A DNA stretch of 64,000 nucleotides from Mesostigma viride (lineage: Eukaryota; Streptophyta; Mesostigmatophyceae; Mesostigmatales; Mesostigmataceae): positions 2,773,971 to 2,837,970 of the forward strand of contig RPFO01000072.1 in the NCBI GenBank assembly GCA_009746045.1, read 5' to 3'. The notes beneath the pieces were generated by a model. The model was not told where the DNA came from and did no database searches. It saw only the letters and a program-made list of their open reading frames with translations. Shown piece by piece: positions 44,854 through 53,379 of the stretch. Position 1 is the first letter of the stretch; every line of letters starts with the position of its first letter. The position numbers and the translations under genes were made by a program.

Positions 44854-45063
44854 GTTATTATAAATAGTGACGGAACCTTTTTGCCACTTGGCAATTAGGT
44901 CCGTCACTATTTATCCGGCGAAAACCACTCGCCGGCATCAATTCCGCGTTAAGTTCACGTGAACGTGGCGCGGAATTGATGCCGGCGAGTGGTTTTCGCC
45001 GGATAAATAGTGGCGGACCTAATTGCCAAGTGGCAAAAAGGTTCCGTCACTATTTATAATAAC
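44854..45063. mobile_element. Palindromic TA-flanked MITE, copy 2
   Basis: Same 210-bp element, flanked by TA on both sides (44852-44853, 45064-45065). It sits at the axis of the large palindrome and abuts both tRNA-like pieces. Confidence 0.85.
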
Positions 45064-45064
45064 T

Positions 45065-45106
45065 AAGACCTCGTAAGTCGGGGGTTCGAATCCCTGTGGT
45101 GACACG
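45065..45106 (+). other. tRNA-like 3' half (right arm)
   Basis: Inverted copy of 44811-44852, with GGTTCGAATCC at 45083-45093 on the + strand. Same interpretation and limits. Confidence 0.45.
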
Positions 45107-45262
45107 GGTATTTCCGAATACCGGAAGGACTGATACCAGAAGGCCAAACGAAAGTGCCAGAAGGGAAAATATGCCCGGTTGGAATATCGTTAAGGCGAGA
45201 TTCGGTACTGCAGTAGGCATCAGCGGTACGATAGATATCGGCCCCCACACTACGACGTTTTA

Positions 45263-45472
45263 GTTATTATAAATAGTGACGGAACCTTTTTGCCACTTGG
45301 CAATTAGGTCCGTCACTATTTATCCGGCGAAAACCACTCGCCGGCATCAATTCCGCGCCACGTTCACGTGAACTTAACGCGGAATAGATGCCGGCGAGTG
45401 GTTTTCGCCGGATAAATAGTGACGGACCTAATTGCCAAGTGGCAAAAAGGTTCCGTCACTATTTATAATAAC
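45263..45472. mobile_element. Palindromic MITE, copy 3 (inverted copy of copy 1)
   Basis: 210 bp. The core reads in the opposite direction to copies 1 and 2 (CCACGTTCACGTGAACTTAAC). It is flanked by TA on the left and TG on the right, so the right flank is not an original insertion site. This fits formation by inverted duplication. Confidence 0.85.
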
Positions 45473-45957
45473 TGCGGTGCCCCGGCACAACCCTGTAACT
45501 AGGACCTAGATAGCTTACACCATCCAATCCATTTCTGGCCTTGCCTTGCTTTGCATGCATCCCCACAAAACATCAAATTTATTACAATATGTGTGCTAGC
45601 TCTATACGGTGGAATAACTACAGACATGTCTACCAGATGGCAACACGGCCATCTGTATGCTATAGGGTGAGCACACGTACTATGTGAATTAATTGTAGTG
45701 TGCAGGGCCAGCCCACAGCAGCTGTGCCCCTGCTCTACCCACATCTCCTTACATGGCTAACACTGCCGGAGCTGAAAATACGTAGGACATGCAAAAAAGA
45801 AAACTTAAACTATACCTATAGCTATGGGGGTACTTTGTCCCAACCCATGCAGGTTCACCCTCGCTCGGGTTAGTACGTAAACCATTTCCCCCTAACCTCC
45901 CACACAAGGGTGAGGTCAGTTGATAGCTAAAAGACGAGAGATGAAGACAGGAAGACG
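45473..45957. other. Unassigned DNA left of the recombinase
   Basis: No gene. Probably the 3' non-coding part and terminus of the DIRS-like element, plus flank. I could not find the terminal repeats. Confidence 0.4.
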
Positions 45958-46585
45958 TCAAAACTCGACGCCACCGAAGTGGCGCCGAAAAGCCGCTGGG
46001 TCAAAACCCAGGGCCTGAGCCCAGGGGGCGGGCGGGATGTCGCGCCCCAGGAGGCTGCGGTGGAGGCCAATGTAGCGCGTGACTGAGAGGGCCGAAGCCC
46101 ACCGGCCGCGCAGCTGCTGAATGGCCTCCGGCGACTCGCCAGCGATGGCGTCGTGCGTCGCCCTTCCATGCCGGAGGCTGTGAAAGGAAAACATCCCCGG
46201 GATGCCCATGCGGGCCTGCACAGCTTCCCACTGCTGCCTAGCCTGCATGGCTGTACGTTAAAACCCGAAAAAGAAGTGCATCCGGGGGTTGGCCAGCCGT
46301 CAGGCGTCGCAGGAGCCACAAAGAAAGTGGATCCCGGACGAGGACGTGCTGGGCCGCCCCCTGCGCAGTCTTGGGGGTGCGCAGCACTGGCAGCACAAGG
46401 GCACCCGGCGACCGTGGGCCCTGGCTCGAGAAGGGGCCGGTGGCCAGGATGAGCCACATCCCGAACCCGCAGCCCTAGCGCCTCGCTAATGCGTAAATAC
46501 TGCTGGAAAGCAATAATAATCAACGCACTCAAATGCACCTGTCGACGTGAAACTAGCAACAGGGCAGTGAAATAGCAAAGGCGCC
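45958..46585 (-). pseudogene. Tyrosine recombinase of the DIRS-like element
   Basis: Two frames. 46559-46290 region: FQQYLRISEALGLRVRDV, with the first catalytic Arg. 45958-46248: MFSFHSLRHGRATHD (HxxR box), QLRGRWASALSVTRYIGLH (Trp in the His/Trp position, nucleophile Tyr in TRYIG). All expected catalytic positions (R, HxxR, W, Y) are present. A frameshift lies near 46250-46290. It would integrate a circular cDNA without an integrase. Confidence 0.82.
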
Positions 46586-46590
46586 AGGGC

Positions 46591-47033
46591 AGTTAATAAA
46601 CGAGTGGACCTCTCAATGCTCAATGGCCTAACGCATGTGTTTATTACAATAAATCACAAGCCCCGCACCCAACGTGCACAAGGGCATTTAGTATTGTCGA
46701 CAAGCAACGCCCTGCCTGGCCGCCACGTCTGGAGCAGCCGACAGTGGCCGTTGGGCTCTGTGGTGCAGCCTGAGTGGCGCGACGCCACTGCTAGACTCTC
46801 AGGACCTTAGTCCAACATCCGACACCTCAATGTCAGTCCCGAGTGGGTACTGGCGACGCCGTACCGCCAATCCTACTTGGGTACTGGCGTCCGTCACCAG
46901 GACTCGGCTATCGAATAGTCTAGCCTGCCGAATCACATATAGCCGGGACTTCTGACCGAGCCTACACGTGCGAAACCCCAGATAGCACATTGCTATCTGG
47001 TACTTAGCCTATGTCCACGACTAGAGGCTAACT
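46591..47033 (-). repeat. 3' LTR of the copia-like element
   Basis: 443 bp, AGTTAATAAACGAG...GAGGCTAACT, intact. It shows the empty hAT site as CAGCCGACAGTGGCCG (about 46736-46751). The neighbouring T run at 47046-47069 (24 T) and a repeat of AATAAAACTGGAG (minus strand) lie just inside and may serve as the polypurine tract. Confidence 0.92.
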
Positions 47034-47401
47034 CCAGTTTTATTCTTTTTTTTTTTTTTTTTTTTTTTTAAGGCATCAGTGCTGCACCTCCAGTTTTTAT
47101 TCCTTTTTGTTTTTTTCAGGTACTTGGCAATATCATGAATAAGACATTGGTACAGGAAAACTCATATCAGACCACAATGGACGTTGTGAATTAAAGCGCC
47201 CACAGACCCCATTGCCTTTAAATCTGACAGTGTCTTTGAGGTTTCTGAACCTAGGATCCCCTGTTTGTACAAGTCAGTGGAGTGATGAGTGGCTATGGAA
47301 AAACCAGGGGGCACATCAAGAAATTATTATGTTTGTTGCCAAGTTGCCACCAGCTGGGAAAGACCATAGTCTGCACCATTAGTCTGGAGTGCCCTATTTC
47401 A
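47034..47401 (-). other. 3' non-coding region of the copia-like element
   Basis: About 370 bp between the RNase H stop and the 3' LTR. Contains the 24-base T run and two copies of a CCAGTTTTTATTC motif (+ strand). No ORF. Confidence 0.6.
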
Positions 47402-48278
47402 TCATCCATTTGTCTGACTAGACAGATAGGGATTCATTGCATCACACAGAAGCTGGTACTGGGTTGCTGCTAATGACGGAATCTTGGTCAATGCGTCAGC
47501 CAGGTTCTCCTCGTCTGGCAGATGCTGCCAGCTGGAAAAATAGCTTGTTTCCTGTTTCAAAATCACCCAGTCCAGATCAGTATGCACAGCAGCAGTCACA
47601 GATTTCTTGTTAAGGAAACTAATGACTGACTGACTGTCAGTGTGTAAGTGAGCATGCACATCAGCCTTGCTGCCAGCCTGAGTTTGCAACCAGGTTAGTA
47701 TGTGCTGAAGGGATCGAGCATGCTGCACAGCAGACACCACAGCACGGCACTCAGCAGAGTTACTGCCAACAGCTTTTCTGCGATGCAATCTGCTGTACCA
47801 CGACACCATGGACATATAGTCTCCCTTGTTGGTAAGGAAGAACACCCCAGCCTCCCTGGCATCCATTTTTGTTATTACCCTACTCTCCATGGAGCTGTCC
47901 ATCAGACAGTTAATGTGAATATCTTCCATGAGGTTGAGTGGATGAATGACAAGGGAAGGTCCAGCCTGTAGTAGCTTCTGGAGATCCTTAGGTTTCATGG
48001 TTTGTAATACTGTGTCATCAATCCTGCTGACCACTGCCAGATGAGGTGCACAGATAGCACTCAGCCACCCTAATTTTCCTTTGACAGTAGCACACATGTG
48101 AGCAGGAATGCACGGAATATCAAGCATGCAGCTCTAGGCATTCTTCTAAGTACTGGGCAGGCGGGGATAGAGTACACACCCACTGTTCCTGTTGCTCTTC
48201 CAGTGCTAGCATTATGCCACAGAACTGTAGGGGTTCTGGCCCCAGCTCTGTCTGCTTTCCAATCTCATATGACTGCTG
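47402..48278 (-). pseudogene. pol: RT C-terminus and RNase H of the copia-like element
   Basis: After the LINE-like insertion the frame resumes with QQSYEIGKQTELGPEPLQFC (RT thumb), shifts near 48125, then KGKLGWLSAICAPHLAVVSR (copia connection region). RNase H: Asp in CLMDSSMESR, SWYSRLHRRKAVGSNSAECR with Glu, LHTDSQSVISFLN with Asp, and the copia end VHTDLDWVILKQE and EENLADALTKIP. The stop is at 47402. Order and end motif support a copia affinity. Confidence 0.88.
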
Positions 48279-48289
48279 AACCTGCTGAA
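48279..48289. other. Target-site duplication of LINE-like element A
   Basis: AACCTGCTGAA here and at 50294-50304. Removing the element and one copy restores a continuous RT reading (FIQQV followed by QQSYEIG). Confidence 0.85.
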
Positions 48290-50293
48290 TTAATTAATTA
48301 ATTAATTAAAATCATAGCTCCGTTGGGAGCATATGTAATTCACATAGCCCTGAGAAAGGGGCATCTATGGGTTTGTAATACAATCAGGGCTACAACCTGC
48401 AGGTGGAGGATGTACAACTGTCACCTGCTCTGGGTGCACAAGGTGCACCTGCACCGCCATGATGGTTCATGCCTCCTTAACAAGCACAGGCACCCAGGGG
48501 GGCTTGAGGAGAGGGCCTAGAAGGCCTGCATGACATATGGGGTGGAGGGTATGTGGCTAGGCTATAGCTGGTGTACACATGGCATCTCAGCAGAGAGTAA
48601 CTCCCTGCATAGGCATCGCATGGCTAAATTCTTAATGCATCATCCATGGGAGGTCCCATTGTAGGCTGGGCGCGGCTAGATACTGAAAGCATCATCCATG
48701 GGGGCCATTATGGGCGCACATGCGCGTGGGCCACTTGCAAGGCTAAGCCTATCTAATCTACACTACTGGTATATTCCCTAGCCTGGAGTGGCAGGAGGGG
48801 CCTGCCAGGGCTTGTGGTCAACGTGGATGACCGCCCCCTCCAGTATACCGGCTTCCCCCCTGCACGCTGCCGGAGCTGAAGGTAGGTCGGCCATAGCTCG
48901 CGTCGCCGCTGTTGCTGGGCCAAGGTCAAGTCGTCGTCCAGCGTGAAGCGAGTCTCCGAGAGCTTCTTGCGGCATTTAAGGAACGCCAGCTTGTCCGTCA
49001 TGTACTTAAAGGTGAGGAGCACGGGTGCCGGGCCAGCCTTCCCCCGCGCGCGGGGGAGGCGGACAACCGACATGTCCAGCTCACCAGTGAGTAACATGGG
49101 GGCAAGAATGGCGCGCTTAACTGCCTCAAGGAGACTCGTGGAGGTCTCACCTGCCGGCTGGTCGAAGTGCTTGACGATGACATTGTGGCTGCGCTTGTCG
49201 AGCTCGGCCGCCTCGCGAAGGTCGAGGGCTTGTTGCTTGAGTTGTGCCGCGATGGTGGAGGTGGTGGAGGTGGTGTGATGCTTAAGCAAGTCCGCCCAGG
49301 TGGAGGGAACATCACTGGCCGGGCCAGCAGGTGCCGGCTGGGCAGCGATTTCCTGCACCGCTTGGGCGGTGAGGCCGGCGGTGTCATGCAAGCTCTCAAG
49401 GGCGGTGGCGGTGGCTTGAAGGCGTTGGTCGAGGTCGAGGAGCTGGGCTTTGATGTCGGCAGTGAAGGCGGAAACGGCGGTGGAGGTGGAGGCGGCGGCG
49501 GTGGAAATCTGAGGAAGTTCAGCAGTCAGCGTGCCGCCGATTGCTGAAATGTCGGCAGCAAGGGGGGTCACGTGCTGCTGGAAGGCTTCCGTCAGGATGG
49601 AACGGAGTGTGGGGGCGGAGATGGATGGAGCCCAGATCTCGCCGTCGGAGCGCTTGAGAAGGGAGTTGAGGATGGCGTGCTGGAGTTCGGGGCGCTTGCA
49701 CCCGGGCAGCAGGGTGAGGTGTCGCCAGAGGCGGCCGTCCGGGAGAAGGAGGCGATTGTTCTCGTGGAGATGGAGGCACAGGTCGTAAAGCGAAGCGTAG
49801 TCCCCGAATAAGATGCATCTCATAGCATCGGTCGGAGACGGGTTGGTCCAGTCGTAATCAGTGACCATGAAAGGCAGTTGCCGAAAGCTCGGTTCGATTG
49901 AGGGGCGGGAGGGCCCTCCTGTTTTGTCGGCTGAGCGGGTGCGCTTGGGGTCAGGCGATGCAGATGGCGAGGCGTTAAGCCCGGGAGGTTGCTGGACGAC
50001 CACCAGTGCACGACTAGTGTCGCCGCTGCCTGCCGGACCTGATGGCGGAGCTGCAGCCTGAGCTGCAGACGTATTTTCATTGCCGAGCGCAGCCGCCAGG
50101 CTGCGTTGCGTCGAGGCGCGTTTATTCGCCATATATTGCGTAATTTATATCAGCATGTGCGTCTTAGAAAGACGAAGCGATTGTGATATTCACGGCTAAA
50201 TTCGGTGCTCAAACGTGAAAGTTATGAGCTCCGACAGCCATGGCTACCTCGTGGCCGGAATTTGTGGTGGATGGATTGTGCAATGAACTTGTC
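48290..50293 (-). mobile_element. ORF1-only LINE-like element A, inserted in the copia RT
   Basis: 2004 bp with an 11-bp target duplication. Minus-strand structure: about 160 bp 5' UTR, one ORF of 459 codons, about 440 bp 3' UTR, a stem-loop GCTCCCAACGGAGC, then a short TTAA-repeat tail instead of poly(A). No reverse transcriptase or endonuclease is present or has room. The design matches 'half-LINE' (HAL1-like) retrotransposons that carry ORF1 only and need an RT in trans. Confidence 0.85.
48753..50132 (-). CDS. LINE ORF1-type RNA-binding protein (element A)
   Basis: 459 residues, fully open. It starts MANKRASTQRSLAAALGNEN, then a Pro/Ala-rich N-terminus and a central region that predicts helices (SALDQRL-like LDQRLQATATALESLHDT, QLKQQALDLREAAELDKRS). 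The C-terminal third resembles the LINE ORF1 RRM and C-terminal domain: HNVIVKHFDQPAGE, VVRLPRARGKAGPAPVLLTF, DKLAFLKCRKKLSETRFTLD, DDLTLAQQQRRRELWPTYLQ. No zinc knuckle and no RT. Such proteins coat LINE RNA and act as nucleic-acid chaperones. Its homologue at 61552 conserves the same parts. An open frame in a nested element suggests recent activity. Confidence 0.8.
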   Translation of the reverse strand: MANKRASTQRSLAAALGNENTSAAQAAAPPSGPAGSGDTSRALVVVQQPPGLNASPSASPDPKRTRSADKTGGPSRPSIEPSFRQLPFMVTDYDWTNPSPTDAMRCILFGDYASLYDLCLHLHENNRLLLPDGRLWRHLTLLPGCKRPELQHAILNSLLKRSDGEIWAPSISAPTLRSILTEAFQQHVTPLAADISAIGGTLTAELPQISTAAASTSTAVSAFTADIKAQLLDLDQRLQATATALESLHDTAGLTAQAVQEIAAQPAPAGPASDVPSTWADLLKHHTTSTTSTIAAQLKQQALDLREAAELDKRSHNVIVKHFDQPAGETSTSLLEAVKRAILAPMLLTGELDMSVVRLPRARGKAGPAPVLLTFKYMTDKLAFLKCRKKLSETRFTLDDDLTLAQQQRRRELWPTYLQLRQRAGGKPVYWRGRSSTLTTSPGRPLLPLQAREYTSSVD

Positions 50294-50304
50294 AACCTGC
50301 TGAA

Positions 50305-52072
50305 TGAACTTGTCAACTTCAGCTCTTGGTCCACAAATCAGTTGGTCATCACCATGCCACACAAACAGGAGCAAGCCAGAGGGTGTGGGCACAGCAAAGA
50401 GACAAGGGTCCAGATCATCATAAGTGGCATTAAGTTTCTTGAACACCTCTTCTGCTGATTTTCTGAAGATAGTGGGAGCACTTTGCAAACCTTCCACCCC
50501 TAGATTTAGGAGTAGATATGGCTCATCAATATCATGTGCCCATGCAGCAGGGGTGGGAACCACATAGACCTGACCCTTCCACACATCTTGCGCTTTATCA
50601 GGGTCCCCTCTAAGGAAAGCCCTTTTGATATCAGTAGCTTTGCAGGCATAATCTTGGCCAGCATTGAGATGGTGGAGGAAGACAGAGAGCAGTATCCTGA
50701 GGGATGTTTGCTGCAGCCCAGGAGTGTAGAGTTCACCCTTGGACAGTTTTGACATGCCTTTTAATTCTGTCACACATGGCCTAGCATGATATATAGGTGA
50801 GCCTACTGGCTGTGCCTTGTGTTTTAGCACAAACTTGAGTCTCAACTTTTTGGCACCTTCTGGAATTTCCCAGACAGGAGTGACAGGTGGCTTATAGTCA
50901 GGATGCTTAGGGTTTGGCAGCACCCACTCTTCGCGGGCTTGGTGCCTAATGGCTTGGATCCATTTTTGAAACCCTTTTTGTGTTTTGCATTGTTGGATTA
51001 GAGCATCATAGTTGTGAGGAGAGTGCATGGCTAAGTCCCACTTTCCAACCCCAAAGGACTGCGGGTGTGGCCTTTGATTGTGCACCTTTTTCTCTAGGTC
51101 AGGGATTTCACCTGGCCCATATTTGATGTTAATGGCCTTGATATAGGCATCTAATCCATGAACCAGTTGGGACAATGGAATCTTGTAGTGATCCAAGGGA
51201 ATGGCTCCTACCCCAGTCACACGCAGCTGGCTAGCAGTGATGGTGACACCTGGGTAAGAGATAAAGGGTTCTCCCAACAAAGCATTGCCCATGTACCCTT
51301 CCACTACCTGGAAAGGTGTCTGGATGCCAAGTATGGGGATCATTACTTGACCCAACACATCTAAGGTTGTTTTGCCTGAAAAATCTTGCACCTGTGTCCA
51401 TGGTGAGGGTGCAAGTTGCAGACCAGGAATGGCTTGTGCACTGATCACACTGACCTGTGCCTGAGTGTCCACAGCTAGGATGCAGGATTCCTGGCTATAA
51501 TCGGAGCACACAGCAGAGACCTTGGCCAAACCTGAGGCTTGTTTAGCCTTGCTCTTGTGAGCCTTATGCAGAGCTGCCAGGGCTTTTTCTAGCTTGGATT
51601 TGAACTCAGCTGGATTGCCTTTGTTTTGCTCTGGTACCTCATGCCTGGTTGAACTCTGCCCAGAGGGACTTACACCAGGTTGTGGGGTGACACGTACCTC
51701 ACTGAGGGGTGGAGGAATGACAGAGGGTGTGGTAGTGCCATCATCAGCTCCTGGTGTTGGAATGCTGGGTGGTTCTGCTTGCTCACCAGAGTTAAGGAGG
51801 GAATCCATGTTCAAGGACTCTTCCCCTGGCACGTCTGCCAAAGGAGGGAAATACTTCTTAACTCTATGACTGCTCACCCTGTGTTTTCTCCCTGTTTCCA
51901 AACTTCGAATATCCATATTTTTTCCTTTTTTGGTCATTCTTAGAACAGTGCACGGACCATACCACATGCCTGTCTTGCCATGTTTGGTTTCTTTGAAATA
52001 TAGGACTTGTTCACCCAGTTGGAATACTGTTCTGGGGTGTGTTATGTCCTTTTCAGCTAGCTTATCAGCCAC
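50305..52072 (-). pseudogene. pol: Integrase tail, protease-like domain and RT of the copia-like element
   Basis: ORF starting MADKLAEKD. Residues about 15-77 look like an integrase C-terminal SH3-type domain (FQLGEQVLYFKE, MWYGPCTVLRM). A Pro/Ser-rich linker is followed at about 195-285 by a retropepsin-like domain: CILAVDTQAQVSVISAQAI (Asp202-Thr-Gln where Asp-Thr/Ser-Gly is usual), LGQVMIPILGIQTPF, GNALLGEPFISYPGV. RT follows: KLRLKFVLKHKAQPVGSPIY, ATDIKRAFLRGDP with the first Asp, LGVEGLQSAPTIF and LLLFVWHGDDQLICGP, so the YVDD box is HGDD. The RT is cut at FIQQV by LINE-like element A. The few codons to 50222 belong to that element. Joining to the upstream ORF needs one frameshift near 52070. 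Confidence 0.83.
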
Positions 52073-53379
52073 TTTAGCCTTACTGTGTTATACAGAGCTA
52101 ATACCTCTGGAGGGTACACACCTGCCTGTAAGCCAATGGGAAGGATTTCCCCCCATGGTGCATGCAACACAGGTCTAAGGTTAAGTGTAGCACAGATTTC
52201 ACTGCACCACAGTGCTCTGTCAGCATAGCTTCCAGATGTGGCTTTCAGGTCAGTGGATTTCGCCACTAAAGTTTTGACTGACCTGATGGTTCTTTCAATG
52301 ACACCCTGCCCTTCATGATCTTGCAATCCAGCAATCTCAATATTAGCATCCCATCCTTCACACTCAGCCAGACAGCTAAACTGTTGATCAAGCAGTATAG
52401 TGTCAACTGGGTAGAATCTGGGCAATGCTATCACAAGTGCTGCACGCAGTTGCTCTTTAGCCATTCCAGGTAGGGGTTCCATGACAGTGAATCTGGACCA
52501 TGTGTCTTTTAGGATCAGATATTGTTCACCATCGATATGCACGACATCACCCACAATTATTCCCCTTTGGGTGGGTGGTGTTGCGACATGCCATTTGGGA
52601 GGTTTTGGGCCATGGAACTGACATTGCTGGCAGTGTTTTCTAGCCAACCTGACAGCATTCCTGAGTCGTGAACCTCCTGCTCTTCTGGCAATCTTTTCTG
52701 CCACCACCTCATGACCCATGGCTATGTGGAGCTGGGTTGCTAGTTCCCTTAAGTCTACTGTGTCAACAGCAGCTGGGGTAAGAGCTTTGAGGTAGGGCAG
52801 TATCACATTATACGTGGAGGAGATTTTCTGAGCTGCCTCAAAATCTAGCAGTCCCTTGTCTTTATCCCCAATGATAATGAGATCATATAAATCCACATAG
52901 GCGTGCTGTGAGGACGTACATCCTTTTGGAGCCTTGTCCTGCCGGTCGCACCACGTGCCGGGGGGCAGATGGCGGGGGTGCTTGCAACCGAAGCAGAGGT
53001 CCACGTCGCCTACTGCGGGGTTCCACTTGCAGTCCGCCCGCTGGTGTCCCTTGGTGCCACACCGGGTGCACTTGTTCTTGGGACCTGCATGGGGGGGCTG
53101 AGCAGTGGGTGCAGGGGTGGGTGGGGCAGGTGTGGGGGGGTGGGCCGCCTCCACTGGTTTGGCTTGAGCTGAGCAGGCTGTCCCGGCTGGCCTTGGGGCT
53201 GGTTGCCCTTGGCCTTCTTGGACTGGCCGCCCTGCTGCCCCCCTAGCTGGCGCTTTTTTCCTTGCCCCTTCCCTTGGGTCTGTTGGACCTTGGGGGTTGG
53301 GGTTGCAGACGGAGCACCTATAGCCAGGGGAGTCAGGCAGTCTTGGATATGGTTCATCCCCGCCCGGAAATCGTTCCAC
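52057..53379 (-). pseudogene. pol: Zinc knuckles and integrase of the copia-like element
   Basis: 440-residue frame overlapping the end of gag in the -1 frame. The N-terminal part is Pro-rich. A CX2CX4HX4C knuckle CTRCGTKGHQRADC and a second Cys/His cluster CFGCKHPRHLPPGTWC follow. Integrase: LHIAMGHEVV with CQQCQFHG (HHCC), first Asp in GDVVHIDGEQYLILKDTWSR, second Asp in TILLDQQFSCLAECEGWD, Glu in GQGVIERTIRSVKTL. The ~75 residues between knuckles and integrase have no protease motif. The frame ends at 52057 by an indel. Confidence 0.85.

Larger units (their letters stand above)
44445..45472. repeat. Near-perfect 1028-bp palindrome built of MITEs
   Basis: The structure is MITE1 (44445-44654), spacer (44655-44853), MITE2 (44854-45063), inverted spacer (45064-45262), MITE3 (45263-45472). 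MITE3 is the reverse complement of MITE1, the second spacer that of the first, and the centre of MITE2 (44958/44959) is the axis. The only mismatch I found is TGGCGG near 45011. The flanks on either side are unrelated. Confidence 0.93.
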
